From Cyclobacteriaceae bacterium (GTDB taxonomy: Bacteria; Bacteroidota; Bacteroidia; Cytophagales; Cyclobacteriaceae), in contig JAKLJG010000007.1 in assembly GCA_023151255.1 (NCBI GenBank), positions 62,001-126,000 of the forward strand: a stretch of 64,000 bases of DNA, read 5' to 3'. A program made the position numbers and the translations under genes. Each line of letters opens with the position of its first letter. Positions within the stretch are counted from its first letter, which is position 1. The notes beneath the pieces are model-generated. The model saw nothing but the letters and a program-made list of their open reading frames with translations, ran no database searches and was not told where the DNA came from. Below are positions 8,324-15,469 of this stretch, piece after piece.

Positions 8324-9091
8324 TTATAAATCCTTTTTGGTAAAAATACGCAATGCGCCCCAAACAGGAATAACAATCCACACCAGCAACACCAGCGAAG
8401 AAAAGATTAAACCAAGGTTACTGCCGAAAAACTCTTTATAAAATGCGCCCGTGTAACCCATCAGTGCCGAAATATCCAGTTGCAGCAGCATAAGAATGCG
8501 GGCCAGGTCAACCGGGTTAAGCGAAACAAGAGCAAGAGTGATTTTTTCCAATGGGTAGTCCATGAACGTATAAATGATCCACATGAGCAGGCCATCGTAG
8601 ATCAACGAAAAGTAAAACCAGAACAACAACGCAATGCCGATGGCTTTGGCTTTATCGCGTGTGAGCACAGATGAAAGGAATGCCAGCGAAACAAATACCA
8701 GTGTTAGCATAATGCCCGAGTATAGCAGGGTAAAGCCGCTGGCATCGGCTCCATATAAGACCATTGGCAAGCCCACACCGGCTACAAAAGCAAAACAAAG
8801 CGAAAAGGCTACTGCGAAATATTCTCCCAGAAAAATAATTTTGCGGTTTACCGGCTGTGCAAGCAGCAATTCAATAAACTCGTAAGAATTGAAAAAGTGG
8901 ATGGTACTGAACACAATACTCACCAGCGGAACTACCATCAGCACAATGTTCATCAGGCTTAAAATAACTTTGCCGGTGTCGGTATCGAGCTGAAACATGG
9001 CGATGGTACTCACCAGCAAAAACAGGGTGTACAGCAGGATGAAGCGCGTACGCAGGATATCGTAGAATACGTATTTGATTACACGGGTCAT
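8324..9091 (-). CDS. nosY: NosY-type ABC transporter permease
   Basis: 255 residues with about six transmembrane helices, no ATPase domain, and the ABC-2 type permease pattern. NosY is the membrane part of the NosDFY complex needed to build the CuZ site of nitrous-oxide reductase. Its ATG overlaps the nosF stop by four bases, the usual sign of translational coupling. Identification rests mainly on the nosF-nosD-nosL-nosZ context; by sequence alone it would be a generic ABC permease. Confidence 0.88.
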   Translation of the reverse strand: MTRVIKYVFYDILRTRFILLYTLFLLVSTIAMFQLDTDTGKVILSLMNIVLMVVPLVSIVFSTIHFFNSYEFIELLLAQPVNRKIIFLGEYFAVAFSLCFAFVAGVGLPMVLYGADASGFTLLYSGIMLTLVFVSLAFLSSVLTRDKAKAIGIALLFWFYFSLIYDGLLMWIIYTFMDYPLEKITLALVSLNPVDLARILMLLQLDISALMGYTGAFYKEFFGSNLGLIFSSLVLLVWIVIPVWGALRIFTKKDL

Positions 9092-9855
9092 AGCACATCA
9101 TTTAATATAACACCCCCCTTAGTCCCCCCTTGAGGGGGGAAATGGGTATGTTCCAGTCCCCTGATCATCTTGGCCATGGCTTTGCCGAGTTTGCTCTCAC
9201 CGGTAATGTCTTTCAACTCATCAATGGTATTGTTGTAGCGAATTCTGCCCTCCTGCAGGTACACCACTTCGGTAGCCAGATCATCCAGGTCGCTCATAAT
9301 GTGTGAGGTGATGATCAGCAGCCGGCCGGCTTCTTTTTCTTTCTGAATTTTATCCTTCAGTAATTCTACCGATACCGGATCGAGACCGGCAGTTGGCTCA
9401 TCCAAAAACAATATGGGTGGGTTAAACATAAACGCCAGCGCTGCGCTCACCTTTTGGCGCGTACCGCCCGATAGGGTGTGCATGCGTTTATCTACAAGCT
9501 CATTTAACCGGAAAGCATCGATTAATTCCTCATCGAGCAGAGGGGGGTTTTTACGGATGTTACGCATCATATCGAATAACTGCCCTATACGCATATTGTC
9601 AGGGTAGCGGCCAATCTGAGGCATGTACCCGATTTTTTCGCGATAGTGCCAGTGATTCATTACCGGCTCGTTATCCACCACGATATCGCCCGAAGTGGGG
9701 ATGACCATGCCCAACACGCTTTTTATCAGTGTTGTTTTTCCCGAACCATTGGGGCCGATTAAGGCATACGATTTACCCGGATGGAAATCAACCGTAACAC
9801 CATCGAGTGCCCGCAGCTTGCCGAAACTTTTAATGAGGTTACGTACTGAGATCAT
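9088..9855 (-). CDS. nosF: NosF-type ABC transporter ATPase
   Basis: 255 residues. Walker A is GPNGSGKT (34-41), the ABC signature is LSGGTRQ (128-134), and Walker B is ILFLDEP (148-154). It powers the NosDFY complex in CuZ maturation of NosZ. The gene start overlaps the nosD stop by 17 bases and its stop overlaps the nosY start by four. The last 18 residues are odd: HFPPQGGTKGG (238-248) is encoded by a C-rich palindromic repeat (9108-9145) that seems to have inserted at the 3' end, replacing or extending the original tail. Confidence 0.94.
   Translation of the reverse strand: MISVRNLIKSFGKLRALDGVTVDFHPGKSYALIGPNGSGKTTLIKSVLGMVIPTSGDIVVDNEPVMNHWHYREKIGYMPQIGRYPDNMRIGQLFDMMRNIRKNPPLLDEELIDAFRLNELVDKRMHTLSGGTRQKVSAALAFMFNPPILFLDEPTAGLDPVSVELLKDKIQKEKEAGRLLIITSHIMSDLDDLATEVVYLQEGRIRYNNTIDELKDITGESKLGKAMAKMIRGLEHTHFPPQGGTKGGVILNDVL
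9108..9145. repeat. C/G-rich palindromic repeat inserted in the nosF 3' end
   Basis: TCCCCCC (9123-9129), loop TTGA, GGGGGGA (9134-9140) is a perfect 7-bp hairpin preceded by a second C-run (from 9110). Read in the nosF frame it gives PPQGGTKGG, a peptide I associate with short dispersed palindromes in environmental bacterial genomes. It is the only copy I found in this window. Confidence 0.6.
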
Positions 9856-11086
9856 GGGGGCGTAAGTTAGGATATTCGTCCTTTAGGTTTTCGGGCGTAA
9901 CCGCAGGAAATACCTTTTCGGCCCTGTCGAGCAGAAAGACCAGAAAACTGCGCCATAATAATACGGCTGTAGGGATGCGCTCAACCACCATCGTGTACAT
10001 GTTTACGGGGCGGTAGGGCACATCGCCAATGCCATCTTTATTCAGGTCATAGCCTTGGTATTTGTCCCAGTAGTTACCGTTTATGCTATTCAACACCAGT
10101 GTTCCGTTGGTGGCAAAATCAAATGTATTGCGCATAAAATTATTTCGTGTAAACGTGTTGGCATCGCAACTGGCCTGCAGCCGTATCCCCCAGCCATTAG
10201 AAGAAAAAATATTCTCCGAAAATTCGGTACGACTGGTGCCCTCCATGTAAATGGCTATGGTGTTTTGAATAAACCGGTTGCTGGTTACTTTACTGTCGCT
10301 GATGTCTTTGAGCAGTAATCCGTACACGCTGTTGCCCCAGTTCTTTTCAAACAGGTTGTAGGTCATGGTTACATTGCGCGTGTACATAACAGCTACACCG
10401 GCACCGTTCTCCCTGAAAATATTCCGATGGTACTCATCATCATGCGAGAACATAAAATGCAGGCCGTAACGTTGGTTGCGTTCGCACGTGTTGCCTTCAA
10501 TGCGAGAATTGGTAACAAATTCAAAGTAAATGCCATCGCGGTGGCCGGTAACGTGGTTATTCCGAATGGTGGCCTGGGTGCTTTGCCATAAATGAATGCC
10601 ATTGCCGGTTTCATATTCACTTCGGGCACTTACCGAAAGCCGGTTGTTTTCGATAATGCTGTTGCGGCTGTTGGAGATGTGGATACCAAAATAAGTCTCA
10701 GCAAACTCATTATCACGAATAACCAATCTGTCGGTATTGATGGCGCCAATGCCGGCCAAATCGTTTACGCTGGAGACTCCTGAACTGATAATCCGAAACC
10801 CGGAAACCGTAACATTACTTGCATGGATAGTCAATATTTCATATTTCCTGTCACCATCCAGCACCGGCCTTCCTTCACCAATTAATACCAACGGCTTATT
10901 GACTATGATATTCCCCTCTCGGTAAATACCGGGCTTAACCAAGATGGTGTCGCCTGCTGCGGCCTGGGTAATGGCTTGTTTAATGGATTTAGTTGAGCCG
11001 GCAGGATCAACAAGAATTGTTTTCGCACAAACCGAAATTCCGGTAAGGCATAACACAAGTGTAGTATGGAATTTTAAAAGGTTCAT
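9839..11086 (-). CDS. nosD: NosD, periplasmic nitrous-oxide reductase maturation protein
   Basis: 415 residues from the ATG at 11086 (a TTG start 15 bases earlier is less likely). A signal peptide (about 1-21) is followed by a right-handed parallel beta-helix with CASH/NosD repeats (RDNEFAETYFGIHISNSRNS, GLHFMFSHDDEYHRN, NSVYGLLLKDISDSKVTSN). The end carries the conserved GNYWDKYQGYDLNKDGIGDVPY motif. NosD works with NosF and NosY in delivering copper (via NosL) or sulphur to the CuZ site of NosZ. It sits 28 bases after nosL and overlaps nosF. Confidence 0.95.
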   Translation of the reverse strand: MNLLKFHTTLVLCLTGISVCAKTILVDPAGSTKSIKQAITQAAAGDTILVKPGIYREGNIIVNKPLVLIGEGRPVLDGDRKYEILTIHASNVTVSGFRIISSGVSSVNDLAGIGAINTDRLVIRDNEFAETYFGIHISNSRNSIIENNRLSVSARSEYETGNGIHLWQSTQATIRNNHVTGHRDGIYFEFVTNSRIEGNTCERNQRYGLHFMFSHDDEYHRNIFRENGAGVAVMYTRNVTMTYNLFEKNWGNSVYGLLLKDISDSKVTSNRFIQNTIAIYMEGTSRTEFSENIFSSNGWGIRLQASCDANTFTRNNFMRNTFDFATNGTLVLNSINGNYWDKYQGYDLNKDGIGDVPYRPVNMYTMVVERIPTAVLLWRSFLVFLLDRAEKVFPAVTPENLKDEYPNLRPHDLST

Positions 11087-11114
11087 TTTGCGTGGCGACA
11101 AAAAAACCGGCAGT

Positions 11115-11552
11115 TTATTTATACTGCGTAGTCAGTTCGCCCCAGGTTAAGTAAATGCTGTTGCTCCATTGCTTCTTAAATTCATTCTTGCGCTCATCCG
11201 ATTCGAAGGAAGCGACCTGGCCGGCCATGGGGCTGCGGATGTCGGGTGATTTGATAAAAAAAGCTTCATCAGCTGCAATAAGTTTACCAGGCTGGCTGTA
11301 ATCTGCAACCAGGCGAAAGGCCACATCGCGTTCTTCTAGGTATCCGGAGTTCAGAAAATTGACCATGCAGTTTACATCATCAAATTTGAAAACTTTGCCT
11401 TTGGTGGTAACTACTTCTGCTCCGAATTTCTTATCCATGATGGTCATTTTGCACAAGTGGCAATTATCCTGCCCGTAAATAATGGGCTCAGGTTTTACCG
11501 AACAGCCAGCCAGTACCATAAATACAACTATTAGCAGGAATGCTGCCCTCAT
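11115..11552 (-). CDS. nosL: NosL copper metallochaperone lipoprotein
   Basis: 145 residues from the ATG at 11552, with lipobox LAGC (C17). The Cu(I)-binding motif C31-H-L-C34-K-M36 sits in GQDNCHLCKMTI, a NosL hallmark. NosL is a membrane-anchored copper donor for the CuZ centre of NosZ. The longer in-frame start at 11600 would bury the signal peptide, so I rejected it. There is one base between the preceding stop and this start. Confidence 0.95.
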   Translation of the reverse strand: MRAAFLLIVVFMVLAGCSVKPEPIIYGQDNCHLCKMTIMDKKFGAEVVTTKGKVFKFDDVNCMVNFLNSGYLEERDVAFRLVADYSQPGKLIAADEAFFIKSPDIRSPMAGQVASFESDERKNEFKKQWSNSIYLTWGELTTQYK

Positions 11553-11553
11553 A

Positions 11554-12135
11554 TCATTTTTGCTTTCCGAATTTAAAAATTTCAAGAGCCAGAACAGCAT
11601 ACAACGCTATCCCTATAAACAAAAATATCCACCCGCCAACATCCGGACCGGAATAAGCTGTAAAGTTAAGAAGTTGTTTGGTGCCGATAAGCGGGGGCTG
11701 ATAAGCCATACCCGGTACCACAATGGGTGCCGATGGATCGAGATTGTGCCCGTAATCGTAACCCCACAGGTAAAAATCCACCAGTGCGGCAATACCGGTT
11801 GCTGTTATTAACATAACCAAGCCGGCAAGTGCCCATCGTTTGTTAACCAGAGCCGTTAGCAATCCTATACCAACAAGTGCCATTACAATGTACTTCATGT
11901 AACTAAACTCCGGGAACATACTCACTTCAATGTGCTTCATGCCGATGTAGTGGTTCAGCGCACTGATGATTTTTACATCGCCCGAAATATTATCTATCCA
12001 GATTTTCATCTCCAGGCCTTCGGGGTATTGTGGCGCCCACATCAGTATTTGCCATAGTGGCACATACAGCGCACTGATCATCGCCAGTGAGGCTACAACA
12101 ATAACAAGCCGCGTAATTTTATTAAGTTTTTTCAC
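11554..12135 (-). CDS. Four-helix membrane protein of the nos operon (NosB position)
   Basis: 193 residues from a GTG at 12135 (KKLNKITRLVIVVASLAMI). The longer frame to 12204 uses TTG and would run through a perfect hairpin, so it is unlikely. Hydrophobic segments lie at about 8-30, 81-98, 103-122 and 165-185, with a polar loop of about 45 residues after the first. The place right after nosZ is that of NosB in clade II nos clusters such as that of Wolinella, but I cannot confirm homology from sequence. A role in electron transfer to, or assembly of, NosZ is inference. Confidence 0.75.
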   Translation of the reverse strand: MKKLNKITRLVIVVASLAMISALYVPLWQILMWAPQYPEGLEMKIWIDNISGDVKIISALNHYIGMKHIEVSMFPEFSYMKYIVMALVGIGLLTALVNKRWALAGLVMLITATGIAALVDFYLWGYDYGHNLDPSAPIVVPGMAYQPPLIGTKQLLNFTAYSGPDVGGWIFLFIGIALYAVLALEIFKFGKQK

Positions 12136-12165
12136 AGCATAACTATTTTTTGTTTTAACCCTGGC

Positions 12166-12189
12166 CCCGTCACGCCAAGGCGTGACGGG
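12166..12189. repeat. Perfect intercistronic hairpin between nosZ and the next gene
   Basis: CCCGTCACGCC, AA, GGCGTGACGGG: two 11-base arms that pair perfectly. On the transcribed (minus) strand it is not followed by a U-run, so it is not a normal terminator. A role in stabilising the nosZ message or damping downstream expression is possible. Confidence 0.6.
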
Positions 12190-12240
12190 TACCCGGGCCT
12201 TCAACCTGCAAACTATGGAATTGCCCTGCCGCCAGCGCCA

Positions 12241-14211
12241 CTATTTCTGGCTGGCAGTTTCTCCGGTTGAAAATTTTAATGGCGTAGTTGCTCCGGCAGG
12301 CGATACGCGGGCATAGCCCTGCATCTCCTGGTGCAAAGCCGAACAGAAGTCGGTGCAGTAGAACGGATATACTCCGGCTTTCAGTGGCTTCCATAACAGG
12401 GTTTGAGTTTCGCCCGGCATAATCAAAATTTCGGCATTAGTAGCACCTTTTACAGCAAAGCCATGCGGTACATCCCAGTCCTGCTCCAGGTTGGTAACAT
12501 GGAAGTACACGTTATCGCCAACGCGAATACCCTCAATGTTATCGGGGGTGAGGTGTGAACGGATGGCCGTCATGTACACGTGTACATCGTTGCCTTTGCG
12601 TTCAACACGAGCCATCTTTTCGCCTTTGGCAGCATAAGGATGTTCGTTTTCCTCGATAGGGAAAATCTTTACCGAACGGTCTTTGATTAAACTGGCCGGA
12701 ATGGCTTCGGCATAGTGCGGCTCGCCAATAGTGGGGAAGTCGAGCAGTAACTGCATTTTATCGCCATCAATGGAATATAGTTGAGCACTTTGGGTTAACT
12801 CAGGGCCCGTAGGCAGGTAACGGTCTTTGGTAATTTTGTTATACGCGATAACATACTTGCCATGCGGTTTGGCGGTAGGGCCGCCCGGTACACACAGGTG
12901 ACCAATGGAGTAGTAGGTGGGTACGCGATCGAGCACCTGAAGCGACTTGACGTTCCACTTCACAATTTCGGATGAAACAAAGAACGAGGTGTAGGCATTA
13001 CCGTTGGCATCGAATTCGGTGTGGAGCGGGCCCAGGCCGGGCTTCTTCACTTCGCCATGCAGGGCTGACTCATATTTGATAATCGGAATGCCGGCAAAAT
13101 CACCTTCATAATCCTTGTTGGCGATAGCCGTTTGTATTTTACCGAACGAGAATACCGGCATTACAGCAGCCAGTTTACCGCTGCCCACGATGTACTCGCC
13201 TGTAGGGTCAACATCGCATCCGTGAGGTGATTTGGGGCACGGGATGAAATATACAATATCAGGCAATTCCATAACATCCAGCACAGTCACCTCTTCCATG
13301 ATGGTACTGGTAGCCGAGTGCTTTTTGTGATCATACACATTATGGGCATAACGTACTTTTTCTTTCTTACCCTTACCGGCAGCCAGGTATTCTTCGGCCT
13401 TCTTCCAGTTTACGGCCATAATAAAGTCCTTATCGTTACGCGAAGCGTTTACCTCGAGCAGCGTGTACGCCTGCTCGGTGTTGTAGCACGAGAAGAAGAA
13501 CCAGCCGTGTGACGGGCCTTTGCCAGCCCGGCTCAAATCGTAATTGAAGCCGGGTGTGCGCAATTGAAACTCAATGTTCATGCGTCCCGTTTCCGGATTT
13601 ACCTTAATAAAGCTGATGGATCCTTTGAAATTTTCTTTATACGAACTGATGGGCACATCGCGGTTTTCGCCAAGCGGTACGCTAAAGCGCGTTCCGGCAA
13701 CAACATACTCCGTGTTTTCAGTAATGAACGGAGAGGAGTGGTTACCGCCACTGTTGGGAATTTCAATTATCTCTTCCGTGCGGAAAGTGGCCAGGTCGAT
13801 ACGGGCTATGCGGGGTGTATTGTTGGCATTGCCAAATACCCAGCGGCCATCGTGTTCTCCTTTGGTAGTAGAAATAGCCGGGTGGTGTAAATCATCCCAA
13901 GGTACAAACCCATGCGAAGTATTGAGCATGGCCTTGGTTTCTTCGCTGTAGCCGTAACCACTGGTCGGATCAACGGAGAAAACCGGAATGTTACGGAACA
14001 GCCGGCCTGAAGGCAGACCATAAACGGCCATCTGGCCGTTAAAGCCACCGGAAACCAGGTTGTAAAACTCATCGTATTGGCCGGGTGCCACATATACTTT
14101 CGAAGCGGCATCGCCTGTTGTTACACCGGCAGGGCCTTTCGGCTTACAGCCGTTTAATGCATAAAGCGCAAGGCCCAGCACTATAAATAATGTTATTCGA
14201 TTATGTTTCAT
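12241..14211 (-). CDS. nosZ: Nitrous-oxide reductase, Sec-dependent clade II type
   Basis: 656 residues; reduces N2O to N2 outside the cytoplasmic membrane. The N-terminus is a Sec signal with a lipobox-like NGC (C22) and no twin-arginine motif, the mark of clade II (atypical) NosZ. The beta-propeller CuZ domain shows the histidine motif WDDLHHP (H109, H110) with H120 nearby. The C-terminal cupredoxin CuA domain has H583 (DVPHGF), C619, C623, H627 and M630 in CTDFCSALHQEM, all the expected ligands. Length fits the clade. It is followed by nosB-position, nosL, nosD, nosF and nosY genes. Upstream cytochrome c and fasciclin genes are in the same transcription unit. Confidence 0.98.
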   Translation of the reverse strand: MKHNRITLFIVLGLALYALNGCKPKGPAGVTTGDAASKVYVAPGQYDEFYNLVSGGFNGQMAVYGLPSGRLFRNIPVFSVDPTSGYGYSEETKAMLNTSHGFVPWDDLHHPAISTTKGEHDGRWVFGNANNTPRIARIDLATFRTEEIIEIPNSGGNHSSPFITENTEYVVAGTRFSVPLGENRDVPISSYKENFKGSISFIKVNPETGRMNIEFQLRTPGFNYDLSRAGKGPSHGWFFFSCYNTEQAYTLLEVNASRNDKDFIMAVNWKKAEEYLAAGKGKKEKVRYAHNVYDHKKHSATSTIMEEVTVLDVMELPDIVYFIPCPKSPHGCDVDPTGEYIVGSGKLAAVMPVFSFGKIQTAIANKDYEGDFAGIPIIKYESALHGEVKKPGLGPLHTEFDANGNAYTSFFVSSEIVKWNVKSLQVLDRVPTYYSIGHLCVPGGPTAKPHGKYVIAYNKITKDRYLPTGPELTQSAQLYSIDGDKMQLLLDFPTIGEPHYAEAIPASLIKDRSVKIFPIEENEHPYAAKGEKMARVERKGNDVHVYMTAIRSHLTPDNIEGIRVGDNVYFHVTNLEQDWDVPHGFAVKGATNAEILIMPGETQTLLWKPLKAGVYPFYCTDFCSALHQEMQGYARVSPAGATTPLKFSTGETASQK

Positions 14212-14237
14212 GGATGTATAGTTTAATTAGGGTTGAA

Positions 14238-14783
14238 TTATTTCTTATCCGGAGGAAGCAATACGCCATCAATTACGTAAACAGTGCCGTTACTCGCGCT
14301 TACCGAGCCGATAACGTTAACTCCGTTAATGGTTATTTTACCGTCAGCCGATTTGTTCAGCGTTACATTCTGCAGGTTTACCTGGTTGAGTGTCATGCCA
14401 TCCTGAATCTGATCTTCCCGAATGTTGCCTACATACACATGGTACTCCAGGATATTCTGAAGAGTGGCCTTGTTTTCCGGTTTTACCAGGTTATCAACTG
14501 TGCCAGCCGGTAACTTGGCAAAGGCATCGTCAGTAGGGGCAAAAACGGTAAACGGTCCGGCATTGGACAGCGCATCAACATAGTCGGCTGCTTTTAAAGC
14601 AGCAACCAGTGTTTTGTGAACATTGGAATTAACTGCAATGCGTACAACATCGGGTTTTGAAGTTTCATCTTTTACATTGGATTGCCCCCCCGGCAGCGGA
14701 GCGGAGGCTACTTCGGCATTTCCCGAAGGCTGCTGAGTACAGGCCAGCAACAGTATGACAGGGATAAAGATTAGTTTTTTCAT
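14238..14783 (-). CDS. Fasciclin (FAS1) domain lipoprotein of the nos operon
   Basis: 181 residues: signal peptide with lipobox LLAC (C15), a short linker, and one FAS1 domain (about 47-178) with the H1 and H2 boxes GPFTVFAPTDDAFAKLP and GTVYVIDGVLLP. FAS1 domains mediate adhesion or protein-protein contacts. Between the cytochrome c and nosZ genes (26 bases from nosZ), it may hold the cytochrome and NosZ together at the membrane; that is inference from position. Confidence 0.92.
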   Translation of the reverse strand: MKKLIFIPVILLLACTQQPSGNAEVASAPLPGGQSNVKDETSKPDVVRIAVNSNVHKTLVAALKAADYVDALSNAGPFTVFAPTDDAFAKLPAGTVDNLVKPENKATLQNILEYHVYVGNIREDQIQDGMTLNQVNLQNVTLNKSADGKITINGVNVIGSVSASNGTVYVIDGVLLPPDKK

Positions 14784-14802
14784 ATGGTAACTGATTTAAG
14801 GT

Positions 14803-15264
14803 TTACTTCTCGCCATCATTTTGCCGCATAAACTCCAGGATGTCGCGGGCATCGCCAATGGAAACATTTTGGTTAGGCATACGGGTTAAGCAAAGTTCAA
14901 GTAACTTTTGTGCTTCCGGATCCTGATCAAGCATCACATCCACATTCGTAATCATATTCATGATCCATTCCGGTTTCCGAATTTTCGTTACCCCCTTCCA
15001 TCCGGGGCCAACCACACGCTGGTCGTCTAACCGGTGGCAGGCCTGGCATTTCATCTCATAAATGTCTTTTCCACGTTTAATGCGTTCTTCGTCCAGGGGA
15101 TTGTAAAGAGTTACACTCTTTACCTGGCCTATGCCTTTGGTAGGGTCTACCACTTCTTCAACTGCACTGCTTTTCTTTTGCTCTCCTTCCTCGAATTTTG
15201 GTTTTTCGGGGGTGCATGCGGCCAGCGCCAGTAGCGTGGCTAAAGCGAAAATTGATTTTTCCAT
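14803..15264 (-). CDS. Monohaem cytochrome c lipoprotein, likely NosZ electron donor
   Basis: 153 residues with a lipobox LAAC (C17) and a single class I cytochrome c domain. The haem-binding motif is C73-Q-A-C76-H77, and M129 in LTRMPNQNVS is the probable sixth ligand. First gene of the nos operon. In clade II systems electrons pass from menaquinol through c-type cytochromes to NosZ, so a donor role is likely but inferred. A linker of about 45 residues, rich in charged residues, separates the lipid anchor from the haem domain. Confidence 0.93.
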   Translation of the reverse strand: MEKSIFALATLLALAACTPEKPKFEEGEQKKSSAVEEVVDPTKGIGQVKSVTLYNPLDEERIKRGKDIYEMKCQACHRLDDQRVVGPGWKGVTKIRKPEWIMNMITNVDVMLDQDPEAQKLLELCLTRMPNQNVSIGDARDILEFMRQNDGEK

Positions 15265-15336
15265 AGTTTATAAAGATTAGTTGGGTTTTTAGCCTTGAAA
15301 TTTGCCTAAATTTAATGGGGTCGTCTCCGGGCCATT

Positions 15337-15350
15337 ATGAGATTAGTCAT
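15337..15350. promoter_or_regulatory. FNR-like half-palindrome (ATGA-N6-TCAT)
   Basis: ATGAGATTAGTCAT has the TGA-N6-TCA core of Crp/Fnr-family sites. Its centre is about 30 bases upstream of a TAAATTTA element (15307-15314) that could be an imperfect -7 box for the nos operon, close to an activator position of -41. Confidence 0.35.
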
Positions 15351-15357
15351 ACGGTTA

Positions 15358-15375
15358 ACCTGATTCTAATCAGGT
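15358..15375. promoter_or_regulatory. FNR/DNR-like perfect palindrome in the nos control region
   Basis: ACCTGATTCTAATCAGGT: two perfect 8-base arms around CT. The core CTGAT-N4-ATCAG matches the FNR/DNR consensus TTGAT-N4-ATCAA at 8 of 10 positions. It lies 94 bases before the cytochrome c start and 95 before the divergent GAF gene, 23 bases from the palindrome at 15337. Confidence 0.6.
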
Positions 15376-15398
15376 AAATAATGGGAGCTAAGGTTGAT

Positions 15399-15406
15399 TA
15401 ATTTTG
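15399..15406 (+). promoter_or_regulatory. -7 box (TAATTTTG) for the GAF sensor gene
   Basis: TAATTTTG is a full match to TAnnTTTG, 63 bases before the ATG at 15470. There is no -33 TTTG, but the FNR-like palindrome is centred about 32 bases upstream of the box, the place expected for an activator. Confidence 0.45.
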
Positions 15407-15469
15407 CATCCGTACCCATGGCTAACCATAACTGCCTTGCACTCGCTAATCACAACATAATAGAATAAA

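Noticed and set aside
11101-11150. Signal-less extended NosD start at 11101
   Set aside because: It uses TTG and adds five residues before the ATG that starts the signal peptide.
12136-12204. Longer N-terminus for the NosB-position protein from a TTG start
   Set aside because: It would translate a perfect hairpin and put a charged tail before the first membrane helix; the GTG at 12135 is better.
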